This document shows, one piece after another, positions 1 through 8,697 of a DNA stretch of 64,000 nucleotides; positions within the stretch are counted from its first letter, which is position 1, and every line of letters starts with the position of its first letter. The notes beneath the pieces were generated by a model. That model did not search any database. It saw only the letters and a program-made list of their open reading frames with translations, and was not told where the DNA came from. The stretch comes from Rhodococcoides kyotonense (GTDB lineage Bacteria; Actinomycetota; Actinomycetes; Mycobacteriales; Mycobacteriaceae): the NCBI RefSeq assembly GCF_001645385.1, contig NZ_LVHI01000032.1, forward strand, positions 212,834 to 276,833, given 5' to 3'. The translations under genes were made by a program, and so were the position numbers.

Positions 1-476
1 AACTTGGTGCCCAGGTAGTCGTCGACGATGCCGACGCAGTGCTCGTCGCGCAACTGACCGAAGCGCAGTGCCCCCGGATAGGCCGAGCCGGGCGCGAACT
101 CGATGCCGGGGTACGCGCTCAGGTCGACGTCCTGGGCGACCTCGAACCGGTGCGGTTCTGCACACGACACCTCGGCGAGATCCTGACGGTCGGTCTCGGG
201 ATCGTCGGTCGGCGTCCACTGCAGGCACGTGCCAGGATCGGCGGATCCGAACGACCTCGCGGACACAGGTCCGCTGGTGGCAGGCCCGGAATCGGCGTGG
301 GTGGTGATCTTCTCGGGTTGCGAGAAGCCCCCGGAGACGAAGAGGGTCACGACGGCGGCCGCGACCGCGCCGATCGCGATCAACGCCAGCCCTCGGCGCG
401 CGACGGGCGCGGTCACGGTGCGCTGGTTGCGTCGTGGTTTCGAGCGCCCGGGCCGGGCGGGATCGGGTGTGGACAT
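1..476 (-). CDS. Septum-formation family membrane protein, 3' end outside window
   Basis: This is the N-terminal ~158 residues of a membrane protein; the rest lies beyond base 1. The protein opens with a basic, Pro/Arg-rich cytoplasmic tail of about 28 residues. One hydrophobic segment follows (around LALIAIGAVAAAVVTLFV), then an extracytoplasmic region with Cys-containing stretches (GTCLQW, VSCAEPHRFEV, DEHCVGIVDDYLG). That pattern fits the actinobacterial septum-formation domain, as in Rv3835, which also neighbours serS in M. tuberculosis. I chose the ATG at 476; in-frame ATGs at 485 and 488 are alternatives, and the GGAGG just before 476 is unusually close to it. It is divergent from the ankyrin gene, with only about 30 bp between the starts. 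The specific role is unknown. Confidence 0.7.
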   Translation of the reverse strand, partial: MSTPDPARPGRSKPRRNQRTVTAPVARRGLALIAIGAVAAAVVTLFVSGGFSQPEKITTHADSGPATSGPVSARSFGSADPGTCLQWTPTDDPETDRQDLAEVSCAEPHRFEVAQDVDLSAYPGIEFAPGSAYPGALRFGQLRDEHCVGIVDDYLGTK

Positions 477-509
477 CTCCTCCATCATGCCCGAGTATGT
501 TCGGTTCCC

Positions 510-905
510 ATGACGCACCCGGATGCAGACGACGCCGACATCGCCGAATTGGCGGGCCGACTGTTCACCATGGCGCGCACCGGTGACACGGCCGCGCTCG
601 CGAGCTACCTCGACGCGGGCGTCCCGGTCGACTTGAACAACGAGTCCGGTGACACGTTGGTCATGCTCGCGTCGTACCACGGTCACGCGGAGACGGTTCG
701 AGTGCTGGTCGAACGGGGTGCCGACGTGAACCGTCTCAACGACAAGGGACAGACGCCGCTGGCCGGGGCGGTGTTCAAGGGCGAGGACGGCGTCGTGCAG
801 GCGCTCGTCGAGGGCGGCGCGGATCCGCACGGCGGCCACCCGTCGGCGATCGACGCAGCTCGCATGTTCGGACGCGAGGACTACCTGGGGATCCTCGGCA
901 AGTAA
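510..905 (+). CDS. Ankyrin repeat protein
   Basis: A 131-residue cytoplasmic protein made almost entirely of ankyrin repeats. Visible repeat signatures are [20 protein letters not shown], then [20 protein letters not shown], then [20 protein letters not shown], each with the TPL/TLVMLA helix and GAD turn. It has no signal peptide or membrane segment. The ATG at 510 gives [19 protein letters not shown], a natural capping helix; the same frame is open upstream to 39 but that part reads as antisense of the divergent gene. It ends 11 bp before serS and is probably co-transcribed with it. Ankyrin repeats mediate protein-protein contacts; the partner cannot be read from sequence. Confidence 0.85.
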   Translation: MTHPDADDADIAELAGRLFTMARTGDTAALASYLDAGVPVDLNNESGDTLVMLASYHGHAETVRVLVERGADVNRLNDKGQTPLAGAVFKGEDGVVQALVEGGADPHGGHPSAIDAARMFGREDYLGILGK

Positions 906-916
906 GGTTGCATGTC

Positions 917-2170
917 GTGATCGACCTCAAGTTCCTTCGCGAGAACCCTGACGTTGTCCGCGCCTCGCAGCGCACCCGCGGCGAAGACCCCGGTCTCGTC
1001 GATGCACTGCTCGCGGCCGATGCCACCCGTCGTGCCGCTGTGTTGACCGGAGATCAGCTCCGCGCCGAGCAGAAGGCGCTGGGTAAGAAGGTCGGGAAGG
1101 CATCCGCCGAGGAGCGGCCGGCCCTGCTCGCGGGCGCATCCGAGCTGGCGGCGAAGGTCAAGGCCGCCGAGGCTGCCCAGAACGAGGCCGACGCGGCCCT
1201 CGACGTCGCCGCGCGCAAGATCTCCAACATCGTCGAAGAGGGAGCCCCCGCCGGCGGCGAGGACGACTTCGTGCTGCTCGAGACCGTCGGCGAGATTCCG
1301 TCGTTCGATTTCGAGCCGAAGGATCACCTCGAGCTCGGCGAGTCGCTGAACCTCATCGACATGGAACGCGGCGCGAAGGTCTCGGGCTCGCGGTTCTACT
1401 TCATGACCGGCTACGGCGCGCTGCTGCAGCAGGGAATGCTGCAGCTCGCGGCCCAGAAGGCGGTCAAGAACGGTTTCCAGATGATGATCCCGCCGGTGCT
1501 CGTGCGCCCCGAGATCATGGCGGGGACCGGGTTCCTCGGTGCGCACGCCGACGAGATCTACCGACTCGAAGCCGACGACCTGTACCTCGTCGGTACATCC
1601 GAGGTCGCGCTGGCGGGTTACCACTCGAGCGAGATCATCGACCTGTCCGACGGCCCGAGGCGCTACGCCGGATGGTCGTCGTGCTTCCGCCGCGAAGCAG
1701 GCAGCTACGGCAAGGACACACGCGGCATCATCCGTGTGCACCAGTTCGACAAGATCGAGATGTTCTCGTACATCAAGCCCGAGGACGCAGCGGCCGAGCA
1801 CAAGAAGCTCCTCGAATTCGAGCGGGAAATGCTTGCGGCAGTGGAGCTTCCGTACCGCATCATCGACGTCGCAGGCGGCGATCTCGGTTCTTCGGCGGCG
1901 CGCAAGTACGACTGCGAAGCCTGGGTCCCGACGCAGAACGCGTACCGCGAGCTGACGTCGACGTCGAACTGCACCACGTTCCAAGCGCGGCGCTTGAACG
2001 TCCGCTACCGCGACGAGAACGGCAAGCCCCAGATCGCCGCGACGCTCAACGGAACTCTGGCGACGACGCGATGGATCGTCGCGATCCTGGAGAACCACCA
2101 GCAGGCCGACGGCACCGTGCGCGTCCCGGAGGCGCTGGTTCCGTTCGTCGGGACGGACGTGCTGCGCTAG
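917..2170 (+). CDS. serS: Seryl-tRNA synthetase
   Basis: Charges tRNA-Ser (and tRNA-Sec where present) with serine in the cytoplasm; 417 residues, the usual length. The N-terminal ~110 residues form the tRNA-binding helical arm ([18 protein letters not shown] at the start, charged heptads following). The class II catalytic core then shows TGSEV-type [12 protein letters not shown], motif 2 [20 protein letters not shown] and motif 3 [16 protein letters not shown]. The start is the GTG at 917, because it gives the conserved MIDLKxLRENP N-terminus and has AAGG about 9 bp upstream; a TTG at 908 in the same frame would add HVV. The gene ends just before a perfect 40-bp palindrome. Confidence 0.98.
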   Translation: MIDLKFLRENPDVVRASQRTRGEDPGLVDALLAADATRRAAVLTGDQLRAEQKALGKKVGKASAEERPALLAGASELAAKVKAAEAAQNEADAALDVAARKISNIVEEGAPAGGEDDFVLLETVGEIPSFDFEPKDHLELGESLNLIDMERGAKVSGSRFYFMTGYGALLQQGMLQLAAQKAVKNGFQMMIPPVLVRPEIMAGTGFLGAHADEIYRLEADDLYLVGTSEVALAGYHSSEIIDLSDGPRRYAGWSSCFRREAGSYGKDTRGIIRVHQFDKIEMFSYIKPEDAAAEHKKLLEFEREMLAAVELPYRIIDVAGGDLGSSAARKYDCEAWVPTQNAYRELTSTSNCTTFQARRLNVRYRDENGKPQIAATLNGTLATTRWIVAILENHQQADGTVRVPEALVPFVGTDVLR

Positions 2171-2177
2171 CGCGCAG

Positions 2178-2217
2178 GTGAGTGGCAATGTATAGCGCGC
2201 TATACATTGCCACTCAC
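2178..2217. terminator. Perfect 40-bp palindrome after serS, probable bidirectional terminator
   Basis: Two 20-base arms (2178-2197 and 2198-2217) are exact reverse complements with no spacer; the left arm begins GTGAGTGGCAATG and the centre is TATAGCGCGCTATA. It starts 7 bp after the serS stop and ends 8 bp before the convergent permease remnant. RNA from either strand could form a long hairpin. No U-run follows, so it would be an actinobacterial-type terminator lacking a U-tract. A repressor operator is the alternative, but nothing starts here on either strand. Confidence 0.6.
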
Positions 2218-2225
2218 GGGTGGCG

Positions 2226-2540
2226 TCAGCCGCCGTATTTCGCCGTGACCCGGTGCTCCAACCACTGCAACGCGATCGTCGGCGGTAGCGCCATCACCAT
2301 GATGAGCACGACGGTGCCCATGATGTTCTCCATCCGCACGAGGCTGACGTTGCGCAGCAACTCGTAGCCGATTCCGCTCGACGACGAAAACATCTCGGCG
2401 AGAAGCAAACCGAGGAACGCGAGACCGAACGTCATCCGCATACCCGTCGCCAGTGCCGGAAGCGCCGACGGGATGACGATCTGCCGGATCAACCGTGGCC
2501 AACCGACCTGAAGCGAGGGCGCCTGCCGCACGGGTGGCGG
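2226..2540 (-). pseudogene. Remnant of an ABC transporter permease (C-terminal third)
   Basis: About 100 codons of a binding-protein-dependent ABC permease of the nitrate/sulfonate/taurine type remain. They start inside the EAA loop (VRQAPSLQVGWPRLI), run through the last membrane helices (IPSALPALATGMRMTFG, LAFLGLLLAEMF, MGTVVLIMVMALPPTIA) and reach a natural stop after RVTAKYGG. The N-terminal two thirds are absent: upstream in the same frame the DNA is the 3' end of the NADH dehydrogenase gene, read out of frame. No ATPase or substrate-binding partner is nearby. This looks like a deletion that joined the tail of a lost transporter operon to ndh. It is unlikely to be functional. Confidence 0.75.
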
Positions 2541-2547
2541 AGCCGCA

Positions 2548-3777
2548 CTACGCCCACGCGATGCGCTTCGGATCCCCGTGGCATTCGACGATCGCGGCGT
2601 GGTCGGCGTCGAAGTAGTCCCAGGCCCAGGTGAGGAACGCGTCGACCTTGCTGTGTGCGCCGCTGAGCAGCGCGGCATGGACGCCGAGCCACGCCGCGAA
2701 CGCGATCGGCCCCTCGATCTGATGACGGTGCTCGCCGATCTCGGCGACCGCGGCACCGCGACCGATCATCGCCATGATGCCCTTGTCCCGGTAGGAGAAC
2801 GACTTCGTCGCCTTGCCCTCGGCTGTGCGCAGAATGTTGTGCGCGACCCACGTTCCTGCCTGCTGCGCGACGGAACCCAACTGCGGCAGTGCTTTTCCGT
2901 CGTCGTCAGGAATGTTCGCGACGTCGCCGACGGCATACACCGCGTCGACACCGGGAACGGTGAGATCGGCGGACACGTCGATTCGTCCACCGTGGCCGAG
3001 CGTCACCCCCGCCGTTCCGGCGACCGGAGCTGCGGTCTCCCCGCCGGCCCAGACGACGGTCCGTGACGAGATGCGTGTCCCGTCGCTGAGTTGCACACCG
3101 TCCGCGTCGACCGACTGCACGCCGACACCGAGGCAGACCTTGGCGCCGTGTGCGACGAGCGTGTCGTGCGCGTACCGGTGCGACTTGTCGGTGAACGGCG
3201 CGAGCAGCGCGGGGCCGTGGTTCACGAGCCACGCATCACCGCGTCCGCCCGGGTGGTTCATCGTGCGCAGCGCGCGGAACAGTTCCGCGAAGGCGCCCGC
3301 CGTCTCGACACCTGTCGGACCACCGCCGACGATCACGATGTCCAGCGGGTCCTCGGCGGTGGCCAGCACGTCGCGGACATGGTGCCGAAGTCGCTCGGCG
3401 TCGGCGACGGAGTAGAGCGGGAACGACCATTCGTCGGCGCCGGGAGTTCCGAAGAAGTTCGCCGTCGCACCCGCGGCCACGACGAGGTAGTCACCCGAGA
3501 TCGTCTCGTCGGACGCGACGAGTGAACGCGCCCCGGCGTCGATCGAGCTGATCTCGGCACGAACGACTCGGACCGTCGGCAGATGCTCGAAGATCGACGC
3601 GAGAGGCCGGGCGACGTCCTCGGCAGGCAACTGCGACGTCGCGACCTGGTAGAGGAGCGGCTGGAACTGGTGATAGTCGTGTCGGTCGACGATCGTGACG
3701 TCGACCCCCTTCTTCCCCAACTCGTGTGCACAGGCAATGCCTGCCAGTCCAGCTCCGGCGACCACCACGTGAGTCAT
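2548..3777 (-). CDS. ndh: Type II NADH dehydrogenase (NDH-2 family)
   Basis: Single-subunit FAD enzyme that moves electrons from NADH to quinone at the inner face of the membrane without pumping protons; 409 residues, slightly shorter than mycobacterial Ndh. The N-terminal FAD-binding Rossmann motif is VVVAGAGLAGIACAHEL. It is followed by HDYHQFQPLLYQVATSQLP, typical of NDH-2. A second Rossmann motif (IVIVGGGPTGVETAGAFAE) binds NADH, and VYAVGDVAN is the FAD-ribityl motif. The C-terminus (FAAWLGVHAALL to IAWA) is the membrane-association region. The start is the ATG at 3777 (MTHVVVAG), since the frame upstream is open but not homologous. It is divergent from the APC permease, 51 bp apart. A broader pyridine nucleotide-disulfide oxidoreductase label is the fallback. 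Confidence 0.88.
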   Translation of the reverse strand: MTHVVVAGAGLAGIACAHELGKKGVDVTIVDRHDYHQFQPLLYQVATSQLPAEDVARPLASIFEHLPTVRVVRAEISSIDAGARSLVASDETISGDYLVVAAGATANFFGTPGADEWSFPLYSVADAERLRHHVRDVLATAEDPLDIVIVGGGPTGVETAGAFAELFRALRTMNHPGGRGDAWLVNHGPALLAPFTDKSHRYAHDTLVAHGAKVCLGVGVQSVDADGVQLSDGTRISSRTVVWAGGETAAPVAGTAGVTLGHGGRIDVSADLTVPGVDAVYAVGDVANIPDDDGKALPQLGSVAQQAGTWVAHNILRTAEGKATKSFSYRDKGIMAMIGRGAAVAEIGEHRHQIEGPIAFAAWLGVHAALLSGAHSKVDAFLTWAWDYFDADHAAIVECHGDPKRIAWA

Positions 3778-3828
3778 GGGACAACAGTAAGCCCCTCCGT
3801 ACCGCGTGTGCGGGTTTACGCTCTGGAG

Positions 3829-5778
3829 ATGGTGCGTCTGCGGTCGTGGCTGCTGAGCGATATCACCGAGCAACCGTCGGGACATCTCGGTCCGTATCGC
3901 AAGCCGCACAAGGTCGAGCACACTCATCCGTGGTGGAAGGTGATGTGCCTGACCGGCGTCGACTACTTCTCGACGCTCGGCTACCAACCCGGCATCGCTG
4001 CCTTGGCGGCGGGAACGCTGGCGCCGCTGGCTACCGTCGTACTGATTCTGTTGACGCTGTTCGGTGCCCTCCCGGTGTATCGGCGCGTTGCACGGGAAAG
4101 CCCGCACGGTGAGGGCTCCATCGCGATGCTGGAGAAGCTGCTCCCCAAATGGGGTGGCAAGATCTTCGTGCTCGTCCTGTTGGGGTTCGCGGCGACGGAC
4201 TTTCTGATCACGATGACACTGTCGGCGGCCGACGCGTCGGCTCACGTCGTCGAGAACCCGTTCGCGCCTGCAGGTCTGGGCGACGCGGAGGTGATCATCA
4301 CCCTCGTGCTGCTGGCGCTCCTCGCCGCTGTCTTCTTGAAAGGGTTCACCGAGGCGATCGGTATCGCGGTCGCACTCGTCGGGACGTTCCTGGCGCTGAA
4401 CCTCGTCGTCGTGATCGTGGGGTTCTGGGAGATCGCCTCCGAGCCATCGCTGATCACCGACTGGCAACACGCCCTGACGGCCGAGCACGGCAATCCGTTG
4501 ATGATGATCGCCGTCGCGCTCATCGTGTTCCCGAAGCTCGCACTGGGAATGTCCGGTTTCGAAACCGGGGTTGCGGTGATGCCGCAGATCGACGGCCATG
4601 TGAGCAGAAATGCGTACTCCTCTACACATTCGCACGCACGGGAGGTAGCCGGGCGTATCCGCGGCGCACGTCGACTGCTCACGACCGCGGCACTGACCAT
4701 GAGTGGATTCCTGCTGACGTCGAGCATCGTCACGACGATTCTGATCCCTCCGGCTGAGTTCCAGGCAGGGGGACAGGCGAACGGTCGTGCGCTCGCGTAT
4801 TTGGCGCACGAATACCTGGGGAGTGCGTTCGGAACCGTGTACGACGTCAGCACCATCGCCATTCTGTGGTTCGCAGGCGCGTCGGCGATGGCCGGTCTGC
4901 TGAATTTGGTGCCCCGCTATCTACCGAAGTACGGCATGGCCCCTGAATGGGCGCGCGCGGTTCGTCCACTGGTGCTTGTGTTCTCGGTGATCGCGTTCGT
5001 CGTGACGCTGTACTTCAAGGCCAGTGTCGACGCACAGAGTTCCGCCTATGCGACGGGTGTGCTGGTGCTGATCACGTCGGCGTCCGTCGCGGTGTCGCTG
5101 TCGGCCGCACGTCACGGTCAGCGCAGGCTTGCGTGGATGTTCTCGGTCGTCGCAACGATTTTCGTGTACACGACCGTCGCCAACATCTTCGAGCGTCCCG
5201 ACGGCGTGAAGGTGGCGTCGTTCTTCATCGCCGCGATCCTTGCGGTGTCGTTCGTCTCGCGGGTGACGCGATCGTTCGAATTGCGTTCTACGTCGGTTAC
5301 TTTCGATGAGCAGGCATCGGCCTTCGTTGCCGAGGCTGCCGCGAGGGGCAGTATCCAAGTGGTGTGCCACGATGCGCGCAACCTCGATTTCGACGAGTAC
5401 GGGCAGAAGGAAGCGCAGCAACGCGCGGACAGTCACATTCCGTCGGACGACCCGATCCTGTTCCTGGAGATCAACATCAAGGACGCGTCGGAATTCTCGA
5501 CGGACATTCTGGTGCATGGTCGGCAGCGCGGCGACTATCGGATTCTGTGGGTCGACGCCGCGGCCGTACCGAACTCGATTGCGGCTGTGCTGCTGCAGAT
5601 TCGGGATACGACGGGTGTGCGCCCGGACGTCTACTTCGAATGGTCGGAGGGCAATCCCGTCGTCAACCTGTTGCGGTTCCTGTTCATCGGAGTCGGTGAG
5701 GTGGCACCGGTGACCCGCGAGGTCATCCGGCGGGCCGAGCGCGATCCGAAGCGGCGGCCGAATGTGCACGTGGGGTGA
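3829..5778 (+). CDS. APC-superfamily amino acid permease
   Basis: A 649-residue multi-pass membrane transporter, probably for amino acids or another small cationic solute. After a short cytoplasmic N-terminus, the first helix region carries GVDYFSTLGYQPGIAALAAG, an unwound-helix substrate motif of the APC fold. About 12 hydrophobic segments follow up to SFFIAAILAVSFVSRV. The last ~190 residues (from ELRSTSVTFDEQA) are a soluble cytoplasmic domain with no recognisable motif; it may be regulatory. The ATG at 3829 gives MVRLRSWLLSD; the frame is open further upstream only as antisense of ndh. The 3' end converges on the 5866-6288 gene, with a 53-bp palindrome between them. The substrate cannot be assigned. 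Confidence 0.8.
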   Translation: MVRLRSWLLSDITEQPSGHLGPYRKPHKVEHTHPWWKVMCLTGVDYFSTLGYQPGIAALAAGTLAPLATVVLILLTLFGALPVYRRVARESPHGEGSIAMLEKLLPKWGGKIFVLVLLGFAATDFLITMTLSAADASAHVVENPFAPAGLGDAEVIITLVLLALLAAVFLKGFTEAIGIAVALVGTFLALNLVVVIVGFWEIASEPSLITDWQHALTAEHGNPLMMIAVALIVFPKLALGMSGFETGVAVMPQIDGHVSRNAYSSTHSHAREVAGRIRGARRLLTTAALTMSGFLLTSSIVTTILIPPAEFQAGGQANGRALAYLAHEYLGSAFGTVYDVSTIAILWFAGASAMAGLLNLVPRYLPKYGMAPEWARAVRPLVLVFSVIAFVVTLYFKASVDAQSSAYATGVLVLITSASVAVSLSAARHGQRRLAWMFSVVATIFVYTTVANIFERPDGVKVASFFIAAILAVSFVSRVTRSFELRSTSVTFDEQASAFVAEAAARGSIQVVCHDARNLDFDEYGQKEAQQRADSHIPSDDPILFLEINIKDASEFSTDILVHGRQRGDYRILWVDAAAVPNSIAAVLLQIRDTTGVRPDVYFEWSEGNPVVNLLRFLFIGVGEVAPVTREVIRRAERDPKRRPNVHVG

Positions 5779-5789
5779 GCGCCGCCGGC

Positions 5790-5842
5790 GGCATCGATGT
5801 CACATGGCAACCGTCTATCGGATGCTGCGGACCATCGATGCC
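5790..5842. repeat. 53-bp palindromic element, copy 1 (inverted orientation)
   Basis: The 53 bp begin GGCATCGATG and end CATCGATGCC, so the ends are complementary. The interior matches the other copies best when read on the minus strand. It lies between the convergent APC permease and the 5866-6288 gene, where a transcript from either side could fold it into a hairpin. Confidence 0.85.
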
Positions 5843-5865
5843 GAAAGGTGGGGGGCGTCGAGCGA

Positions 5866-6288
5866 TCAGAAGAACTGCCCACTCACGAAGCCGGCGAGAA
5901 GCACTGCCGTACCGCCGATTTCGCCGACGATCAAGGCCCACATGAACGCGTTCGTGCCGTGCACCGGGTTCTGGAACTGATTGTCGGTGTCCTTCGCCCA
6001 CCCGTGGTACATGTAGCTCGCGATGGCCGCGACGAAGAAGAACACCACCACCAGCCCCGCGATGAGGTTCACCGCCGTTGCGAATCCCGAGAACTCCGTC
6101 AGCGCGGCCAGTACGAGCGTCGCGAACGAGTACATCAGCGCAGCGCGATGCGCGATGTCGACGTACGGGTGGGCCAGAGCCGTCGGCGACGTCGACATTT
6201 CTCGGAACTTCCACACCCCGAGCGCGAGCGCCCACACCAGAATCAAGCCTGCGAACAGCAGCAGAATCTTGGTGTCGACCCCGATCAC
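5866..6288 (-). CDS. Four-helix membrane protein of unknown function
   Basis: A 140-residue integral membrane protein with four clear hydrophobic segments (ILLLFAGLILVWALALGVW; AALMYSFATLVLAALTEF; AVNLIAGLVVVFFFVAAIASY; AFMWALIVGEIGGTAVLLAG). Conserved-looking polar groups sit between them: HPYVDIAHRAALMY, YHGWAKDTDNQFQNPVHGTN. I do not recognise the family with confidence. It starts at the GTG at 6288, whose bases overlap the TGA of the upstream lipoprotein gene (GTGA), so the two are almost certainly translationally coupled and act at the same membrane. Confidence 0.75.
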   Translation of the reverse strand: MIGVDTKILLLFAGLILVWALALGVWKFREMSTSPTALAHPYVDIAHRAALMYSFATLVLAALTEFSGFATAVNLIAGLVVVFFFVAAIASYMYHGWAKDTDNQFQNPVHGTNAFMWALIVGEIGGTAVLLAGFVSGQFF

Positions 6289-7115
6289 GCGACGTCACCG
6301 ATGCAGTAGCCGTTCGGCCCTGATGCAAGCGTGAACACTCGATTCTGCTCGAACCCCGACACATCGGTGACGTCGGCGTACACCGTCGTATAGATTCCGT
6401 TCACCGCGGCGACGTAGACGCTGTCGGGGTTGTACGACGCGGACCCGGTGAGCCGGCCGGGGTTGTTCACCAGCGGCGGAACCGTCGGCGCGCCGGTGCC
6501 CTGCGGGTCCCACGTCGGCACGTCGGCACAGACGAGAGGGAAGTCGCCCTCGAGATCGCCCGGCGACACGGGACTGCCGGTGAAGCGGCCCAAGTAGCGC
6601 GCGACGGTGTAGGTGGCGTCGGCGTCCGAGAAGACGGGCCCTGCTCCGGCGGGTGCGACGCGCGGGCACGCATAACCCGACGCGGCGTCGGTGCGTGCGA
6701 CGGACAGCGTGACCGCAGGCCCGCTCCAAGTGACGGTCGCGGGCCCGTCGACGCCGGGTGCGGCGGCCGCGTCGAGAATCGCCGGTACGTCCGCGTACTG
6801 CTGCGGCACCTCGGACGGCGGGATGGTCCAGCATGTCGGTGCGACGGCGGGGACACCGCCCGCTTCGAGGTCGACCAGGAACGCACGCAGCGCCGACGCG
6901 GCCTCCGGGTTCCCGGCGACCTCTCCGACCGCCGGTCCGGGAGGGGGCGCGACTGTGGTGGTCGGCTGCGTCGTGGTGGTCGTGTCCTCCGTGGTCGGCG
7001 CCGACTGCGTCTCGGTAGGCAGCCCCTGCTGCCCGTCGCCCCCGCATGCGGTGAGCGCCAGAACTGCCACCGACAGCCCGACTCCGGCGATGGAAAAACG
7101 GCGCACGTCACTCAT
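6285..7115 (-). CDS. Secreted lipoprotein of unknown function
   Basis: A 276-residue predicted lipoprotein. A signal peptide (MSDVRRFSIAGVGLSVAVLA) ends in the lipobox LTAC, placing the lipidated Cys near residue 24. A Thr/Pro-rich linker (TTEDTTTTTQPTTTVAPPP) of the kind that spans the cell wall follows. A globular domain with several Cys residues (PTCWTIPP, GYACPRVAP, FPLVCADVP, NGYCIGDVA) completes it and could form two disulfides. No enzyme motif is visible. It shares an operon with the downstream membrane protein through a GTGA overlap and diverges from plsC genes 64 bp away. Confidence 0.8.
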   Translation of the reverse strand: MSDVRRFSIAGVGLSVAVLALTACGGDGQQGLPTETQSAPTTEDTTTTTQPTTTVAPPPGPAVGEVAGNPEAASALRAFLVDLEAGGVPAVAPTCWTIPPSEVPQQYADVPAILDAAAAPGVDGPATVTWSGPAVTLSVARTDAASGYACPRVAPAGAGPVFSDADATYTVARYLGRFTGSPVSPGDLEGDFPLVCADVPTWDPQGTGAPTVPPLVNNPGRLTGSASYNPDSVYVAAVNGIYTTVYADVTDVSGFEQNRVFTLASGPNGYCIGDVA

Positions 7116-7179
7116 GTTCAGCTGACCTTCCCCACTTTGTCTTCTCCCCGAGTTGCCGATGCGACTACGCTAGCCGACT

Positions 7180-7923
7180 GTGGAACCCGTCTACCGATCT
7201 GTCATCGGCATTGCCCGTACGGTCTTCGCTTTCGAAGGCCTGAAATTCAAGGTCGAGGGCGAGGAGAACATCCCTGCGACCGGCGGTGCGGTCATCGCCG
7301 TCAATCACACCGGTTACATGGACTTCACCTACGCGGGTCTGCCGCCGCGGAGCGTGAAGCGGTACATCCGCTTCATGGCGAAAAAGGAAGTGTTCGACAA
7401 CAAGATCTCCGGCCCGATCATGCGCGCCTTGAAGCACATCCCGGTCGATCGTGCTGCGGGCGCCGAGTCCTACAAGGCGGCAGTGCAGGCCCTGCAGAAG
7501 GGTGAACTGGTCGGCGTGTACCCGGAAGCGACCATCAGCCGGAGCTTCGAGATCAAGGAGTTCAAGTCCGGCGCAGCGCGCATGGCCATCGAAGCGGGCG
7601 TTCCGATCATCCCGACGGTCATCTGGGGCGCGCAGCGCGTGTGGACCAAAGGATTCCCGAAACGGTTGGGGCGCACCAACACTCCGATCTCGATTGCCGT
7701 CGGCGAGCCGATCGCTCCCGTCGGTCCCGCGAGTGAACTGACCGAGAAGCTGCACTCGACGATGCAGGAGATGCTGCTGAAGCTCCAGACCGGTTACGAG
7801 CACGAGGCCGGCGCCTACTGGGTGCCCGCGCGTCTCGGTGGTAGCGCTCCGACGCTCGAGGAAGCCAACAAGCTCGACGCCGACGACGCGGCCGCGAAAG
7901 CAGCACGGAGACAACAGAAGTAA
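7180..7923 (+). CDS. 1-acyl-glycerol-3-phosphate acyltransferase family (PlsC-like), first copy
   Basis: Membrane-associated acyltransferase, 247 residues. The catalytic H(X4)D motif is NHTGYMDF near residue 43. The glycerol-phosphate-binding EGTR-type motif appears as YPEATISRSFE. The block IPIIPTVIWGAQRVW is typical of the Rv3814c-Rv3816c subgroup, which sits in the equivalent place in M. tuberculosis. The GTG at 7180 gives MEPVYRSVIG, matching the N-terminus of its neighbour (SREPVYATLT). The two genes are 2 bp apart and clearly paralogous, so they arose by tandem duplication. Acceptor and acyl donor specificity are unknown; lysophospholipid or glycolipid acylation is likely. Confidence 0.9.
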   Translation: MEPVYRSVIGIARTVFAFEGLKFKVEGEENIPATGGAVIAVNHTGYMDFTYAGLPPRSVKRYIRFMAKKEVFDNKISGPIMRALKHIPVDRAAGAESYKAAVQALQKGELVGVYPEATISRSFEIKEFKSGAARMAIEAGVPIIPTVIWGAQRVWTKGFPKRLGRTNTPISIAVGEPIAPVGPASELTEKLHSTMQEMLLKLQTGYEHEAGAYWVPARLGGSAPTLEEANKLDADDAAAKAARRQQK

Positions 7924-7925
7924 CG

Positions 7926-8672
7926 ATGTCCCGCGAACCCGTCTACGCCACCCTCACCGCGCTGGTGCGGGCGATCACGGCGGCGCAGGGTTTGCGGACC
8001 ACCTACCGCGGCACCGAGAACATTCCGCGCGAGGGCGGCGTCGTGCTTGCGGTCAATCACACCGCGTACCTGGACTTCATGCAGGTCGGTCTCGTCGCGC
8101 GGCGCGGTAAGCGGCGGGTTCGCTTCATGATGAAGAAGGAATTGGAAGCGAACCCGATCATCGGGTTCTTGATGCGGCACTGCAAAGCCATCGGCGTCGA
8201 TCGTGAGGCCGGGGCAGCGTCTTTTGCGGCCGCAGTCGAATCCTTGCGCGACGGCGAACTCGTGTGCGTCTATCCCGAGGCCACGATCAGTCGTAGCTTC
8301 GAGCTCAAACGGTTCAAGTCGGGTGCCGCGCGGATGGCTCTGGAAGCTCAGGTGCCGATCGTTCCCGTCGCGATCTGGGGCGCGCAGCGGGTCATGACGA
8401 AGGACATCCCGAGGGCGGTGGGTCGGCACAATTTCCCGATCCACATCGCCGTCGGCCCGCCCATCCAACCGCACGGCACGCCCGACGAGCTGACCGCCGA
8501 GCTGCGAACGGCGATGGAGACGACGCTCGCGGCGGCGCAGGACGGGTACAAGCACCCCGTCGGCGCGCGGTGGGTTCCGCGACGCCTCGGTGGAACGGCA
8601 CCGACGCTGGACGAGGCACTGAAGATCGAAGAGGCCGAAATAGCGGCCAGACGGGCTGCGAGGGAGAAGTAG
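7926..8672 (+). CDS. 1-acyl-glycerol-3-phosphate acyltransferase family (PlsC-like), second copy
   Basis: A 248-residue paralogue of the preceding gene. It has the same architecture: H(X4)D motif as NHTAYLDF, YPEATISRSFELKRFKSG, then VPIVPVAIWGAQRV, and a shared C-terminal block with GARWVPRRLGGTAPTLDEA. The ATG at 7926 is 2 bp after the upstream TAA, so the two are one operon. M. tuberculosis has three such genes in a row (Rv3814c-Rv3816c) and this window has two. The 3' end runs directly into the ~100-bp tandem array. Confidence 0.9.
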   Translation: MSREPVYATLTALVRAITAAQGLRTTYRGTENIPREGGVVLAVNHTAYLDFMQVGLVARRGKRRVRFMMKKELEANPIIGFLMRHCKAIGVDREAGAASFAAAVESLRDGELVCVYPEATISRSFELKRFKSGAARMALEAQVPIVPVAIWGAQRVMTKDIPRAVGRHNFPIHIAVGPPIQPHGTPDELTAELRTAMETTLAAAQDGYKHPVGARWVPRRLGGTAPTLDEALKIEEAEIAARRAAREK

Positions 8673-8697
8673 CGCCGGGCCAGGTTTTTGGGAACGA

